Shown: positions 7,453 through 15,700 of the stretch, in pieces
How positions within the stretch are numbered: the first letter of the stretch is position 1
Layout of the letters: each line of letters starts with the position of its first letter
Assembly (NCBI GenBank): GCA_002381695.1
Contig: DFXM01000044.1
Location: 1-32,828 of the forward strand
From: Clostridium sp. UBA4108
GTDB taxonomy: Bacteria > Bacillota > Clostridia > Clostridiales > Clostridiaceae
DNA: 32,828 nucleotides
Direction: 5' to 3'
Made by a program: the position numbers and the translations under genes
The notes under the pieces: model-generated
Database searches by the model: none
Told to the model about the DNA's origin: nothing
Seen by the model: the letters and a program-made list of their open reading frames with translations, nothing else

Positions 7453-7953
7453 ATGGTAATAAGTAAAGCTTTATTAGATGGTATAATAATTTCAATTATT
7501 ATATGTGGTTGGATTTCAGTGATGCTAAAAGTTAATCCAAGATTTGAAATGAAAAGTTATCCTTTAGAAATCGTTAATAGTGTTGAAAAACAAACGAAAA
7601 ATGAGAAAAAAGGATTTTTAATCATGGCTCTTCCCATGTTGATATTAGTAATGATTTATCTCATTTTTTCTACTTTTTTTGCCTATGAAAATTTTAATAT
7701 ATCTTATTTAACATTGTTTTTGCATTTTTTCATTGTTCTTATGATATGGAATGTTTTTGATTTAATCATTTTTGATTGGTTGATTTTTTGTGCAATCAAC
7801 CCTGACTTTATGATATTGCCTGGTACTAAAGGACACCCTTCCTATAAGGATTATATGTATCATTTTATAGGATTTTTAAAAGGAACACTCTTATCTGTAA
7901 TCGGAGCAGGAATTATTGCTGGAATTGTTTTCTTAATGAAATTCATTGTATAA
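7453..7953 (+). CDS. Four-helix membrane protein of unknown function
   Basis: The product is 166 residues from MVISKALLDG at 7453. An in-frame ATG at 7417 would add 12 residues, but the G-rich GGGGGCG stretch 7 nt before 7453 is the better ribosome site. Hydrophobic helices lie at about residues 5-25, 56-78, 85-112 and 141-166. The cytoplasmic segment after the first helix holds the motif LKVNPRFEMKSYPLEI, and the loop before the last helix holds NPDFMILPGTKGHPSYKDY. I recognise the layout of a conserved clostridial hypothetical family but no function. No partner gene is obvious. Confidence 0.65.
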   Translation: MVISKALLDGIIISIIICGWISVMLKVNPRFEMKSYPLEIVNSVEKQTKNEKKGFLIMALPMLILVMIYLIFSTFFAYENFNISYLTLFLHFFIVLMIWNVFDLIIFDWLIFCAINPDFMILPGTKGHPSYKDYMYHFIGFLKGTLLSVIGAGIIAGIVFLMKFIV

Positions 7954-8022
7954 CCTAAATATTGGGGTCATGATTTATAGATGATTTCCCTTAATAGTTG
8001 TAGTATTATCAACACTATATTC

Positions 8023-8125
8023 CTTTTAAAATTCCTCTTTTAGAGCTTAATGTTATCTTTACAACCAATGCCATAATCAATGTAAATGCTTCAGCAATTA
8101 AAGCCGTTATGTAAACTCTATCATT
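8023..8125 (-). pseudogene. 3'-end relic of an MFS exporter gene
   Basis: These 103 bp align without gaps to 3363-3465, the C-terminal coding end of the MFS gene, with six mismatches. The frame still reads NDRVYITALIAEAFTLIMAL up to SSKRG and then runs to a TAG a few codons later. The rest of the transporter gene is absent: at 8126 the sequence changes abruptly to unrelated DNA. It is the footprint of a duplicated or deleted second copy. Confidence 0.85.
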
Positions 8126-8194
8126 GCCATTATTCCAACTTCGTAGATGATGTGAGCATTGCAGTGGATATACGTCATATAATCAACAAAAATA

Positions 8195-8226
8195 ATAGTT
8201 GCATCAATCTACATCAATGCAACTAT
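8195..8226 (-). terminator. Rho-independent terminator of the exopolysaccharide operon
   Basis: Ten-base-pair arms ATAGTTGCAT (8195-8204) and its complement (8217-8226) around a 12-nt loop. On the minus strand it is followed by TATTTTTGTTGAT. It lies 10 nt downstream of the GH18-like stop codon and so closes the operon. Confidence 0.75.
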
Positions 8227-8235
8227 ATCATATAC

Positions 8236-9297
8236 TTACTTAAACACGTTTCCACCAAGTCTCCAAAGGCTTATACTATATTCCTTTTCTTTTATAACCT
8301 TCATCCATGAGCTTAGAGTGTTTTTGTCTGCATACCACACCTCATGTTCAATGCCAGTCTTATCAGTATATTTAAATACTACACATTGGCTTTCATCATC
8401 CCGTTTTTTCTCTACATTATATTCTTTTATTAAAACTTGAGCCTCTATCTCAGATAAAGAGGTTACTTTTCCATCAGAGCCCCAATTAAATCCACCTGTG
8501 GCAATAGCAAAGCTCTTATTTCCTGGTACTGTTTCCATTTTATCTACTAATTCTTCTATAAACTTAGGGTTTGCTTTTTCTCCTGGTTCACTAAAACCAC
8601 CATGAAGGTTGTAGCACATCATCACATAGGTTGGTCCCTCTACAAACTCTAAATCCTCAAAGGGTGTATTAGACTCTAACACAATTTTTAGTTTAAGTTT
8701 AGCCGCTTCGGCTTCATTATATAGTTCTTTAATAAACAACAGGTAATTATTCCATAATTCCATATCCTTCTTAATTTGTTCATAGTCAATTTCTACACCA
8801 TCAAATCCATATTGAGATGCTAAATTTATAATTTCTTTAACATGTTTACTTCTTAAATTAGAATCTGCTAATAATGCCTTTAACAAATCTATATCTTTTA
8901 ATGAAAATTTACTATCACTATTTATTTTATCATTAACAATAGTTAGATATTTAATATACTCTTCTTCCTTTGTTTCATCATAGTAATTTATTAATTGCTC
9001 CGGAATTATCAGTTTGTTATTGGAATCAAAGTAAGCTGCGAAATATGAAAGCTCCTTTAATTCTTTGTCTAAGGTGTTAAGTTCTCTTTGAACATCTAAA
9101 TCCCAATAAGCAACCCATGCTGATAAATTATTAATACTTTCATCAAGCATTTTTTCATCTTCCATAATAGCTGCTTCTTGATTTTCTTCCTCATTATTTT
9201 CAGAAGGTTCATTCTCTTTTGAATATCCACTTAGAACCATGCTTATTATTAAAGTTATAATAATAAAAACCCCAGTGATTCTTATCTTCTTATTCAT
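8236..9297 (-). CDS. GH18-like (chitinase-fold) secreted protein
   Basis: A 353-residue protein with an N-terminal signal segment (residues 5-23) and an acidic linker rich in Glu/Asn (25-50). It then has a GH18 barrel carrying DGVEIDYE at 166-173. The GH18 catalytic motif is DxxDxDxE, so Glu173 is the expected acid and Asp171 its helper; the second position is Glu169 rather than Asp. Other GH18-like points are the opening AWVAYWDLD and the segment YVMMCYNLHGGFS after a beta-strand. GH18 members cut or bind beta-1,4-GlcNAc polymers. The signal ends VLSGYSK, a lipobox in which the invariant Cys is Tyr. Last gene of the exopolysaccharide operon, 16 nt after the NodB-like gene; a role in trimming or releasing the polymer is inference. 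Confidence 0.75.
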   Translation of the reverse strand: MNKKIRITGVFIIITLIISMVLSGYSKENEPSENNEEENQEAAIMEDEKMLDESINNLSAWVAYWDLDVQRELNTLDKELKELSYFAAYFDSNNKLIIPEQLINYYDETKEEEYIKYLTIVNDKINSDSKFSLKDIDLLKALLADSNLRSKHVKEIINLASQYGFDGVEIDYEQIKKDMELWNNYLLFIKELYNEAEAAKLKLKIVLESNTPFEDLEFVEGPTYVMMCYNLHGGFSEPGEKANPKFIEELVDKMETVPGNKSFAIATGGFNWGSDGKVTSLSEIEAQVLIKEYNVEKKRDDESQCVVFKYTDKTGIEHEVWYADKNTLSSWMKVIKEKEYSISLWRLGGNVFK

Positions 9298-9313
9298 TTG
9301 ACACCTCTATAAT

Positions 9314-10990
9314 CTATAAATGTTTTATAAACCAATTTATAACTTTATTAAAAGAATTCTTAATAGAATAAATTACATTGTCAATGCCCTTTAGTGAGCT
9401 ATCATACAATTCCTTATCATTAACATCGGTTATCTTAAGCTTTTTAAATATCCCATCATACACATCATCTGCAATATTTCTTTGACTATAACCGTATTCT
9501 CCCCAAGCAGACTCTAAATAAACACTTCCTTCATCTTCACTTGCTACTTTAAAATCTCTAGCAATATTAGAACCATCAATATCTACACTAATTTTATTGC
9601 CAACTAAGGTTATGTCAAGCCGTCTATTTCCAGCATCCTTTATATCAAACCTTTCTTCTTCACTTAAATTCAGCGAAAATATAGTATTAGAGCTACCCTT
9701 TGAATTTTCAATAATGCTTATTACATTATTCATAAGCTGAACACATATACTGTTACCTTGATCTTCATTAGATCTTAAATAAACACTTTGACACCCTATA
9801 ACATTTCCCTGAAGCATTGTTGAAACCTTAATATCTTTATAATTATCACTGTCTAATAATTTAAGTGTTCCCTTTCCTTCTGGTAAAGATGTTAATATGA
9901 TAGTATCTTCTTTAAATTCAGCTTTTCCTGATACCTCTTTAAATTTACTTGCTTTTTCTTTATCTCCAACTTCAAATTCAGTGTCCTGTTTCATATCATC
10001 CCAAATCCTCATTAATAAATGATTAGTTGACCAATAAGACTGAGGCTGGATTCTAGTTAAATCGCAAATAGAACTATCTGTAGAATTTAATGAGTATCCT
10101 TCTCTATTAAAATTCATGTTAAATAACTCTTTAATCCATTTACCATTTATCTCACTTACCTTGTCATTAGTACCAAATTGACCTGTATTTGAGTGCATTA
10201 AAGCATATAGTTTAGGCACTTCATTGATTTTTTCAGTATATACTTTAGATAAAGCCTCATAATCCCTATCAATACGTTGCTTCATTTCCTCATAGGACTC
10301 TTTTGGAATATTATATTCATCTCTTATATAATCCATTAAATAATGATTATACTCTCTATCAATTTTTGAAACGGCTCCTGCAAACTCTACTGAATTTAAT
10401 CTTCCTAAATAATTTGAATTTCTATCAAATACATTTATGTATTCTAACCTATATCCATTTGTTCCTAATTCCCAATAGGAGCTGTCAACTAATTCTAATA
10501 AATCTTTTGAACTTAGGAATTTTGAATCCTCCTTGGCAAATTTATCAGCATAAGTTAACATAGTTGCTTTTAAATTATACTTCTCAATAATCTTTTGAGA
10601 AAATATTGCTGTATCTCTTCTACCATCTTCAAATAGCAGAAACAAGGATTTAGGTGGTAATGGCTTAGCTTTTAAATAATAATCCATAATATCCTTTTGA
10701 GTAATTGTTACATATCCATTATCCTTTAATGCCTTAAGATGCTCGTCCAATCTTTTAGTACTTATTAAAGTATCAGTACCTGTACGATCCACCCCAAAAT
10801 AAGATACTGCAATAAACCCGGTATCTTGGCTACTATTTACCTTGGAGGAATTATAAGGCTCATATATGGAAAATGAAAATAAAGCTTTTACTATAACTAC
10901 TAACAATACAGTTAAAATAATGCCTTGAAATATTCCTCTTACTATCTTAACTCTATCTTTCTTTTTAGGAGAAAAAGTATTATTTTTCAT
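9314..10990 (-). CDS. Membrane-anchored protein with degenerate NodB-like domain
   Basis: A 558-residue protein with a basic cytoplasmic start, one membrane anchor (about 21-41) and a large outer part. Residues 55-150 follow the NodB polysaccharide deacetylase pattern. The usual TFDDG is FEDGRRD (120-126), and the metal-binding H-x3-H region reads ELGTNGYRLEY with no histidines. Deacetylation is therefore unlikely, and carbohydrate binding may remain. Residues about 345-510 form a beta-rich module ending in EGSVYLESAWGEYGYSQRN, which resembles concanavalin/LamG-like sugar-binding folds (tentative). Its start overlaps the synthase gene end by 11 nt, implying coupled translation and perhaps a complex at the membrane, by analogy with PgaB/IcaB next to PgaC/IcaA. 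Confidence 0.65.
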   Translation of the reverse strand: MKNNTFSPKKKDRVKIVRGIFQGIILTVLLVVIVKALFSFSIYEPYNSSKVNSSQDTGFIAVSYFGVDRTGTDTLISTKRLDEHLKALKDNGYVTITQKDIMDYYLKAKPLPPKSLFLLFEDGRRDTAIFSQKIIEKYNLKATMLTYADKFAKEDSKFLSSKDLLELVDSSYWELGTNGYRLEYINVFDRNSNYLGRLNSVEFAGAVSKIDREYNHYLMDYIRDEYNIPKESYEEMKQRIDRDYEALSKVYTEKINEVPKLYALMHSNTGQFGTNDKVSEINGKWIKELFNMNFNREGYSLNSTDSSICDLTRIQPQSYWSTNHLLMRIWDDMKQDTEFEVGDKEKASKFKEVSGKAEFKEDTIILTSLPEGKGTLKLLDSDNYKDIKVSTMLQGNVIGCQSVYLRSNEDQGNSICVQLMNNVISIIENSKGSSNTIFSLNLSEEERFDIKDAGNRRLDITLVGNKISVDIDGSNIARDFKVASEDEGSVYLESAWGEYGYSQRNIADDVYDGIFKKLKITDVNDKELYDSSLKGIDNVIYSIKNSFNKVINWFIKHL

Positions 10991-12848
10991 TCTTTTCCCC
11001 TCCTCTTTTCTTTAACTTACTAGAAGCTGCTCTTTGCTCCTTTTCCTTTTGAGCTTTGATATCACTGGGTGTCATTCTTGTCCCCCAGGTGGACTTCCAG
11101 AAAGTTACCCAAGCAATAGGCATTTGCCATAATAATACTGCTTCATAATAAATACAAAATAACATTCCAAAAATCCAAGTTGTGCTTCTTCTAAGAAACA
11201 TCTGAGCAAAACTCATCATTAAAGCCATCATCAATATACCTACTAAAAAGGTAGTCGGAAACACCTTATGCATAATTGGAACATAAATCAAGTTATATGT
11301 AACAACTATTGGCGCTGCAATAGGAACCACTACTCCCATATAAAAGAACACAGCCATAAAGGGCTCCTTCTTCCACATAAATTTACATGCAATTATTGAT
11401 TCTCTTAACCAGGACCGCTTCCATCTCATCTGCTGTTTAAGAAATACTTTATATCTATTAGGTACAATGGTAGAACAAATTGCAGTATCCTGATAGCTAG
11501 TACGAAGTCCTTTTAATACGAAATTAGTCATGGCACGATCATCTCCAAAAGTTGCCTTCTGACCCAGAAAGGTTTGATTTAACCATGAATCCATATTGTC
11601 CAAGATTATTTGCTTTTTATAGCAAGATAATGGCCCTGATAAGCATGTAACTGCATCAAAATATGCTTCTGCCGCCTTCATAATTCTAAATGCTATATAA
11701 TAACGCACCGATTGCATTTTAGTTAGCACATTAGTATATGTATTAGCTACATCGGTTCTTCCGGATACTCCTCCCATTTTGGGATCCTTAAAGGGTTGAA
11801 CTAAATTTCTTATTGCAAAAGGGTCTAAAAAGCTATCTGAATCAACAAATACAACTAAATCATGCTTAGCTTCCTTAACTCCTCTGCTGAGAGCATGTCT
11901 CTTACCTAGATTTTCTTCCTGTACAAAATATTTTAATCTATATTTTATATCGAATCTCTCTGCCTCATTACTCAATTTATCAACGATTTCTTTAATTCTT
12001 TCTACAGACCTATCATTAGAACAATCATCCACTACTATGACTTCTAACTTATCAATAGGATAATCCTGATTAATACAGCTTAAAATTGTCCTTTCAATCC
12101 ATTCTTCTTCATTAAAACATGGAATAATAATAGTTACCCCTGGTGTATAGTCCATATCTATAGGCATAGGTTTATACAACATTCCAAATAAGTACCTGCT
12201 AAGCAAAAAAACTGCTGCAATAATACTATATAAATATATCCATTTATTAAATCTAAAATATATAACACTCTCAGCGCGCATTAATATGATAAATAATGTA
12301 ATAAATAATAACAGAAAACTAGATGTAACTAATATATATCTATCCTTTCTTCTACTAGAATACTGTGATAAAGTCTCCACAAATTCTATTCCACAAAGGG
12401 TTTTTCCTTTAGGTGAAATAGAATCTCTAACCTTTTTCCCTTTAATTCTAACCTTCATTTCATAGCCCTCTGGCATAGATCCAGGTAATACTTTAAATTC
12501 TAGCTTTATGTCCTTAGCATTATTTATTATATTTAATTGTTCTTCATTCTCTAATTCCAATAAAACTCCCGTAGTAGATATATCTGAAGATTTCACCATA
12601 AACTTGTTATTACCCTTATTATTTCTACATGTAACTTTCACATCTGTTTGCATTACGTATCTTATGCCAGCATTCCTGCTCATTATAAATGCATTGGGAT
12701 CCCCTTTATATTCGTCTAGTACCTGATGTCCTCTACGATCAACATTATTTCTTATCTCTTCCTTATCAGGAACACTTGACAACAAGCGTCTATCACTACG
12801 GGGATTTAAAAGAATATCTTGGGTCTTATCTCTTTTATTTTTCTTCAT
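10980..12848 (-). CDS. PilZ-GT2 membrane polysaccharide synthase (hyaluronan/chitin synthase-like)
   Basis: A 622-residue protein. Residues about 57-158 form a PilZ domain (DISTTG at 89-94 fits the D/N-x-S-x-x-G motif; the arginine motif is R58-x4-R63). Two membrane helices follow (172-190, 203-222). The processive GT2 domain has DDCS (274-277), DSD (336-338), GDD (435-437) and QQMRW (472-476). There are three or more C-terminal helices (about 495-580). The segments SGPLSCY, NQTFLG, GDDRAMTN and QQMRWKRS are those of class I hyaluronan synthases and NodC-type chitin synthases. It should polymerise a UDP-sugar, probably UDP-GlcNAc, and export the chain. No UDP-glucose dehydrogenase gene lies nearby, which favours a GlcNAc homopolymer over hyaluronan (inference). 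The PilZ domain suggests activation by cyclic di-GMP. Alternative product: another beta-linked hexose polymer. Confidence 0.8.
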   Translation of the reverse strand: MKKNKRDKTQDILLNPRSDRRLLSSVPDKEEIRNNVDRRGHQVLDEYKGDPNAFIMSRNAGIRYVMQTDVKVTCRNNKGNNKFMVKSSDISTTGVLLELENEEQLNIINNAKDIKLEFKVLPGSMPEGYEMKVRIKGKKVRDSISPKGKTLCGIEFVETLSQYSSRRKDRYILVTSSFLLLFITLFIILMRAESVIYFRFNKWIYLYSIIAAVFLLSRYLFGMLYKPMPIDMDYTPGVTIIIPCFNEEEWIERTILSCINQDYPIDKLEVIVVDDCSNDRSVERIKEIVDKLSNEAERFDIKYRLKYFVQEENLGKRHALSRGVKEAKHDLVVFVDSDSFLDPFAIRNLVQPFKDPKMGGVSGRTDVANTYTNVLTKMQSVRYYIAFRIMKAAEAYFDAVTCLSGPLSCYKKQIILDNMDSWLNQTFLGQKATFGDDRAMTNFVLKGLRTSYQDTAICSTIVPNRYKVFLKQQMRWKRSWLRESIIACKFMWKKEPFMAVFFYMGVVVPIAAPIVVTYNLIYVPIMHKVFPTTFLVGILMMALMMSFAQMFLRRSTTWIFGMLFCIYYEAVLLWQMPIAWVTFWKSTWGTRMTPSDIKAQKEKEQRAASSKLKKRGGEKNEK

Positions 12849-12894
12849 ATACTCTTTAACCTCATTCTTAACAATCTTCGTGATTCTATAAAAG

Positions 12895-15468
12895 TTATTT
12901 TTCTAAATAATCACTTAACTTTGCAATTTTATATTTTTCTCCATATACTCCATTTTCATTATTAGTTAAGAAAATATCTAAAGCTTCTGCAGTATAATAA
13001 CTTTGATCATTCATATGCATTACAATAATATTCCCCCTGCCCTTAATCAAGCTTTCTTCTATGGAATCAACAATTTCTTGTGCAGATGTACTTTCATAAT
13101 CATGAGTAGAAAGATTTCCACTAATAGAATATTTAAATCCACTTTCAAAAACCTCTTCCAATCCTGCTTTTTTCACATGTAAAGTTGGTGGTCTAAAATA
13201 TGCTCTTAAAGAATTTAAATCACCTATAACATTAGCCATCACATCATAGGACTTACTTAATGAACCCTTCAATTCATCCTTACTAGCATCTAAAGTTTCA
13301 TGATTATAATTGTGACTTCCAATATCATGACCATCAATTGCAATAGTTCTAAGTAGATTTGGATTAGCATTTGATACACCACTATTAATATCAGTGTATT
13401 TTGATATTACAAAGAAGCTTCCCTTTACTTTATGCTTGTTAAATACATCTAATATTCCATTAACAACAGGGTCTCCTCCCCAATCATCAAAGGTAAAGAA
13501 AACTACATTTTCTCCATTGGTATCAATGGTCCCTGTTTTATCCAGTACCTGCTGTTCTTCTTCACTTAAATCACTTAAATCTACATTTTTATTTCCAATG
13601 TAATTAGTCTTCATTACAGATAGCGCGCCTTCGTAAGTTCTTCTACTTAATAAATTACTACTATTTCTCTGCAGACTATATCTACCTAATTGAGTACCTG
13701 TTTCTATGATACTTTGTATTTCACCTAAGGTTACAACGGAATAGTTAAGTGGCTTTTGAGCTAGATCGTAGGATTCTAATGACTTATTATACTTATTTAC
13801 ATATCCATTTTGTACATAATTTTTAGTAACTAATTCAATTATTTTTCCTACAGTGTTGCTATCTTTAAATAAATCTGTATCTAATCTAAAGTAAACAATC
13901 TCTCCTTTTCTTAATGACATATAGATATTTACATTGAAATAGTCAGATACAATTTCTTCTGCACTCATATTTTTATACTTATTATTAATAGGTGCTTTGG
14001 AATAGGTAATTAACTCATAGTTTTTATTATTTTCCATTCTATTAATTACAGATAAGGCCTCTTGAATCTCTCCATCTACATAGCCATAGCCCGGCATATA
14101 TGTATTTGTATTTATTCCTTGCTTCCTTAACAATTGATCTACTTCATATATTTCTTTGCATATTTCTTCCGTAGATTTACTTAATAGCTCCGAACTACTT
14201 GTTATGCCCCCATTGCCAATTTCATGGCCAGCATTTAGTATCTTAGCAATTCTATCTGGATATTTTTCTATTTCATCCTTTGTAGCAAAGAAAGTTCCTT
14301 TAGCATTTACTTTATCTAATGATAATAAAACTTCATTTAATACAGCTTCATTGCTTATACCTCTAAATGTATATGACAAGACTCTCTTTGTAGTATAAAA
14401 TTCGGAAACTACAGGTTCCATTTCACCATTATTTTTCTTTATTAATTCCTTAAAATTCACTAAATCTATAGGATTCTTCTCCTTATCGGCTCCCTGAGAA
14501 GTATTATTTTGCTTCTTAGGACTCTCATCTATATAGATTTCTTCTTTATTTGATATATTATTAGGTGATATTGTGTCGTCTATATAAGCCATACCTATTA
14601 ATTCACTTACTTGCACAACCGACTTTTTCTGCTCACCTATAGCCTTTAATAGCCATTCTACTGTTTTAACAACCGTTATCTCTTCTTTTTCTTCATTAGT
14701 GACTTCCTCTATACCTGGCTGCTTATCTATTGCAGGTTTTTCTTCTTTCTTTTCAATATCATATTCAAAATTATCAAGGACATCATTAACTTTAATAGAA
14801 AGAATAGTTCCTTTACCTAACTTGTTTACATACCCCTGAACTTGTCCATATTCCTTAAAGCTTTGATAACTAAGATAGTGGTCACTATGCACCACATACT
14901 TATTTCCTGAAGCATAAGCTGCAGCTAGAACTTCATTGGTATAAGTAGTAGACTTACACTTTAATAAAGTTGATTTCTCCTTAATTATAGTTTCTAATAT
15001 TTTATTAGCACGACAAAAATCAGTGACTAATTCCTTCTGAGATAACTTTTCCATATATTTAGTATCTGAAAGAGTTTCACTTCCTATTTCATGACCAGCT
15101 TTTTTAATATTTTGCACTGTAGTAGGATCTTCCCCTGCTTTAACACCGGGAATAAAAAAAGTTGCCTTCATTCCATATTCATCTAACAAATCCACTATTT
15201 TCTTCATAGTATCAGCATCGGTGATCCCCTCAAATGATAAAGCGATTACATTAGATGAAGGTTTTACATTGGTTATAATCTCTGCTTTTTTATTACTACT
15301 TAATAACTTTAATGCATCTTTTATTTCTTTCGATGCATCATATTTGTTTTTTTCATTTATGGTAATATCTTTTGTATCATTATTCTTTATATAATTTTTA
15401 TACGTGAAAATACCTATGCTCATAACAACTATTATAGCCGCAGTAATACTAATCCATTTTTTCTTCAT
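12895..15468 (-). CDS. Triple NodB-fold polysaccharide deacetylase, only third domain intact
   Basis: An 857-residue secreted or membrane-anchored protein (signal-anchor 5-23). Three NodB-like folds lie in tandem: about 72-235, 360-535 and 653-855. The third has all catalytic motifs: TFDDW (659-663), SHNYNH with H719 and H723, RPP (759-761) and VMHMN with H818. The first has LSFEG and SETLSDTKY and the second YTFRG and GNGGITSSS in those places, so both have lost the metal ligands. A charged linker (236-350) separates domains 1 and 2. The protein would remove N-acetyl groups from the polymer outside the cell, with the two inactive folds perhaps binding chain. First gene of the four-gene operon, 46 nt before the synthase. 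Start ATG has GGAGAA 8 nt upstream. Confidence 0.8.
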   Translation of the reverse strand: MKKKWISITAAIIVVMSIGIFTYKNYIKNNDTKDITINEKNKYDASKEIKDALKLLSSNKKAEIITNVKPSSNVIALSFEGITDADTMKKIVDLLDEYGMKATFFIPGVKAGEDPTTVQNIKKAGHEIGSETLSDTKYMEKLSQKELVTDFCRANKILETIIKEKSTLLKCKSTTYTNEVLAAAYASGNKYVVHSDHYLSYQSFKEYGQVQGYVNKLGKGTILSIKVNDVLDNFEYDIEKKEEKPAIDKQPGIEEVTNEEKEEITVVKTVEWLLKAIGEQKKSVVQVSELIGMAYIDDTISPNNISNKEEIYIDESPKKQNNTSQGADKEKNPIDLVNFKELIKKNNGEMEPVVSEFYTTKRVLSYTFRGISNEAVLNEVLLSLDKVNAKGTFFATKDEIEKYPDRIAKILNAGHEIGNGGITSSSELLSKSTEEICKEIYEVDQLLRKQGINTNTYMPGYGYVDGEIQEALSVINRMENNKNYELITYSKAPINNKYKNMSAEEIVSDYFNVNIYMSLRKGEIVYFRLDTDLFKDSNTVGKIIELVTKNYVQNGYVNKYNKSLESYDLAQKPLNYSVVTLGEIQSIIETGTQLGRYSLQRNSSNLLSRRTYEGALSVMKTNYIGNKNVDLSDLSEEEQQVLDKTGTIDTNGENVVFFTFDDWGGDPVVNGILDVFNKHKVKGSFFVISKYTDINSGVSNANPNLLRTIAIDGHDIGSHNYNHETLDASKDELKGSLSKSYDVMANVIGDLNSLRAYFRPPTLHVKKAGLEEVFESGFKYSISGNLSTHDYESTSAQEIVDSIEESLIKGRGNIIVMHMNDQSYYTAEALDIFLTNNENGVYGEKYKIAKLSDYLEK

Positions 15469-15600
15469 AATTTATTTCTCCATTTATTTTGTATTCTTCT
15501 TATTTTTGCTTTAAATTTTGTTTTACTTATATTTTATCTTAAAATCAATTTATTTTAACAAAAATTATTTTTATATGTGAATATATGTATTATTACTTAA
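15469..15600 (-). other. AT-rich leader of the exopolysaccharide operon
   Basis: About 125 nt between the predicted transcription start and the first gene. I looked for cyclic di-GMP riboswitch motifs (GEMM-I or type II) and saw none. No strong hairpin is visible. Apart from the ribosome site it appears featureless. Confidence 0.4.
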
Positions 15601-15629
15601 ATTATACCTATGACATTGTAATGTTACAA
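15601..15629 (-). promoter_or_regulatory. Promoter of the exopolysaccharide operon with overlapping dyad
   Basis: On the minus strand TTGTAA (15629-15624), a 17-nt spacer and TATAAT (15606-15601). The -35 is one half of the exact palindrome TTGTAATGTTACAA-type dyad at 15616-15629 (half-sites TTGTAA and TTACAA, 2-nt centre), placed where a repressor would block polymerase. Confidence 0.6.
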
Positions 15630-15700
15630 GTATAACAATATGTATTACATCTCTGAAGGCACCTATTCTCTAATAATCTCAAGGAGGATGTTGCAAAATT

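Noticed and set aside
7985..8022. Hairpin-like GTTG/CAAC pairing after the four-helix membrane gene
   Set aside because: Short interrupted stem and no proper T-run; not enough to call a terminator.
8086..8310. 74-codon plus-strand frame over the MFS relic and operon end
   Set aside because: It crosses a duplicated relic, a terminator and the GH18-like gene end in antisense; it is an accidental frame.
15469..15660. Cyclic di-GMP riboswitch upstream of the PilZ-synthase operon
   Set aside because: Sought because of the PilZ domain, but no GEMM-type conserved bases or pairing are present in the AT-rich leader.
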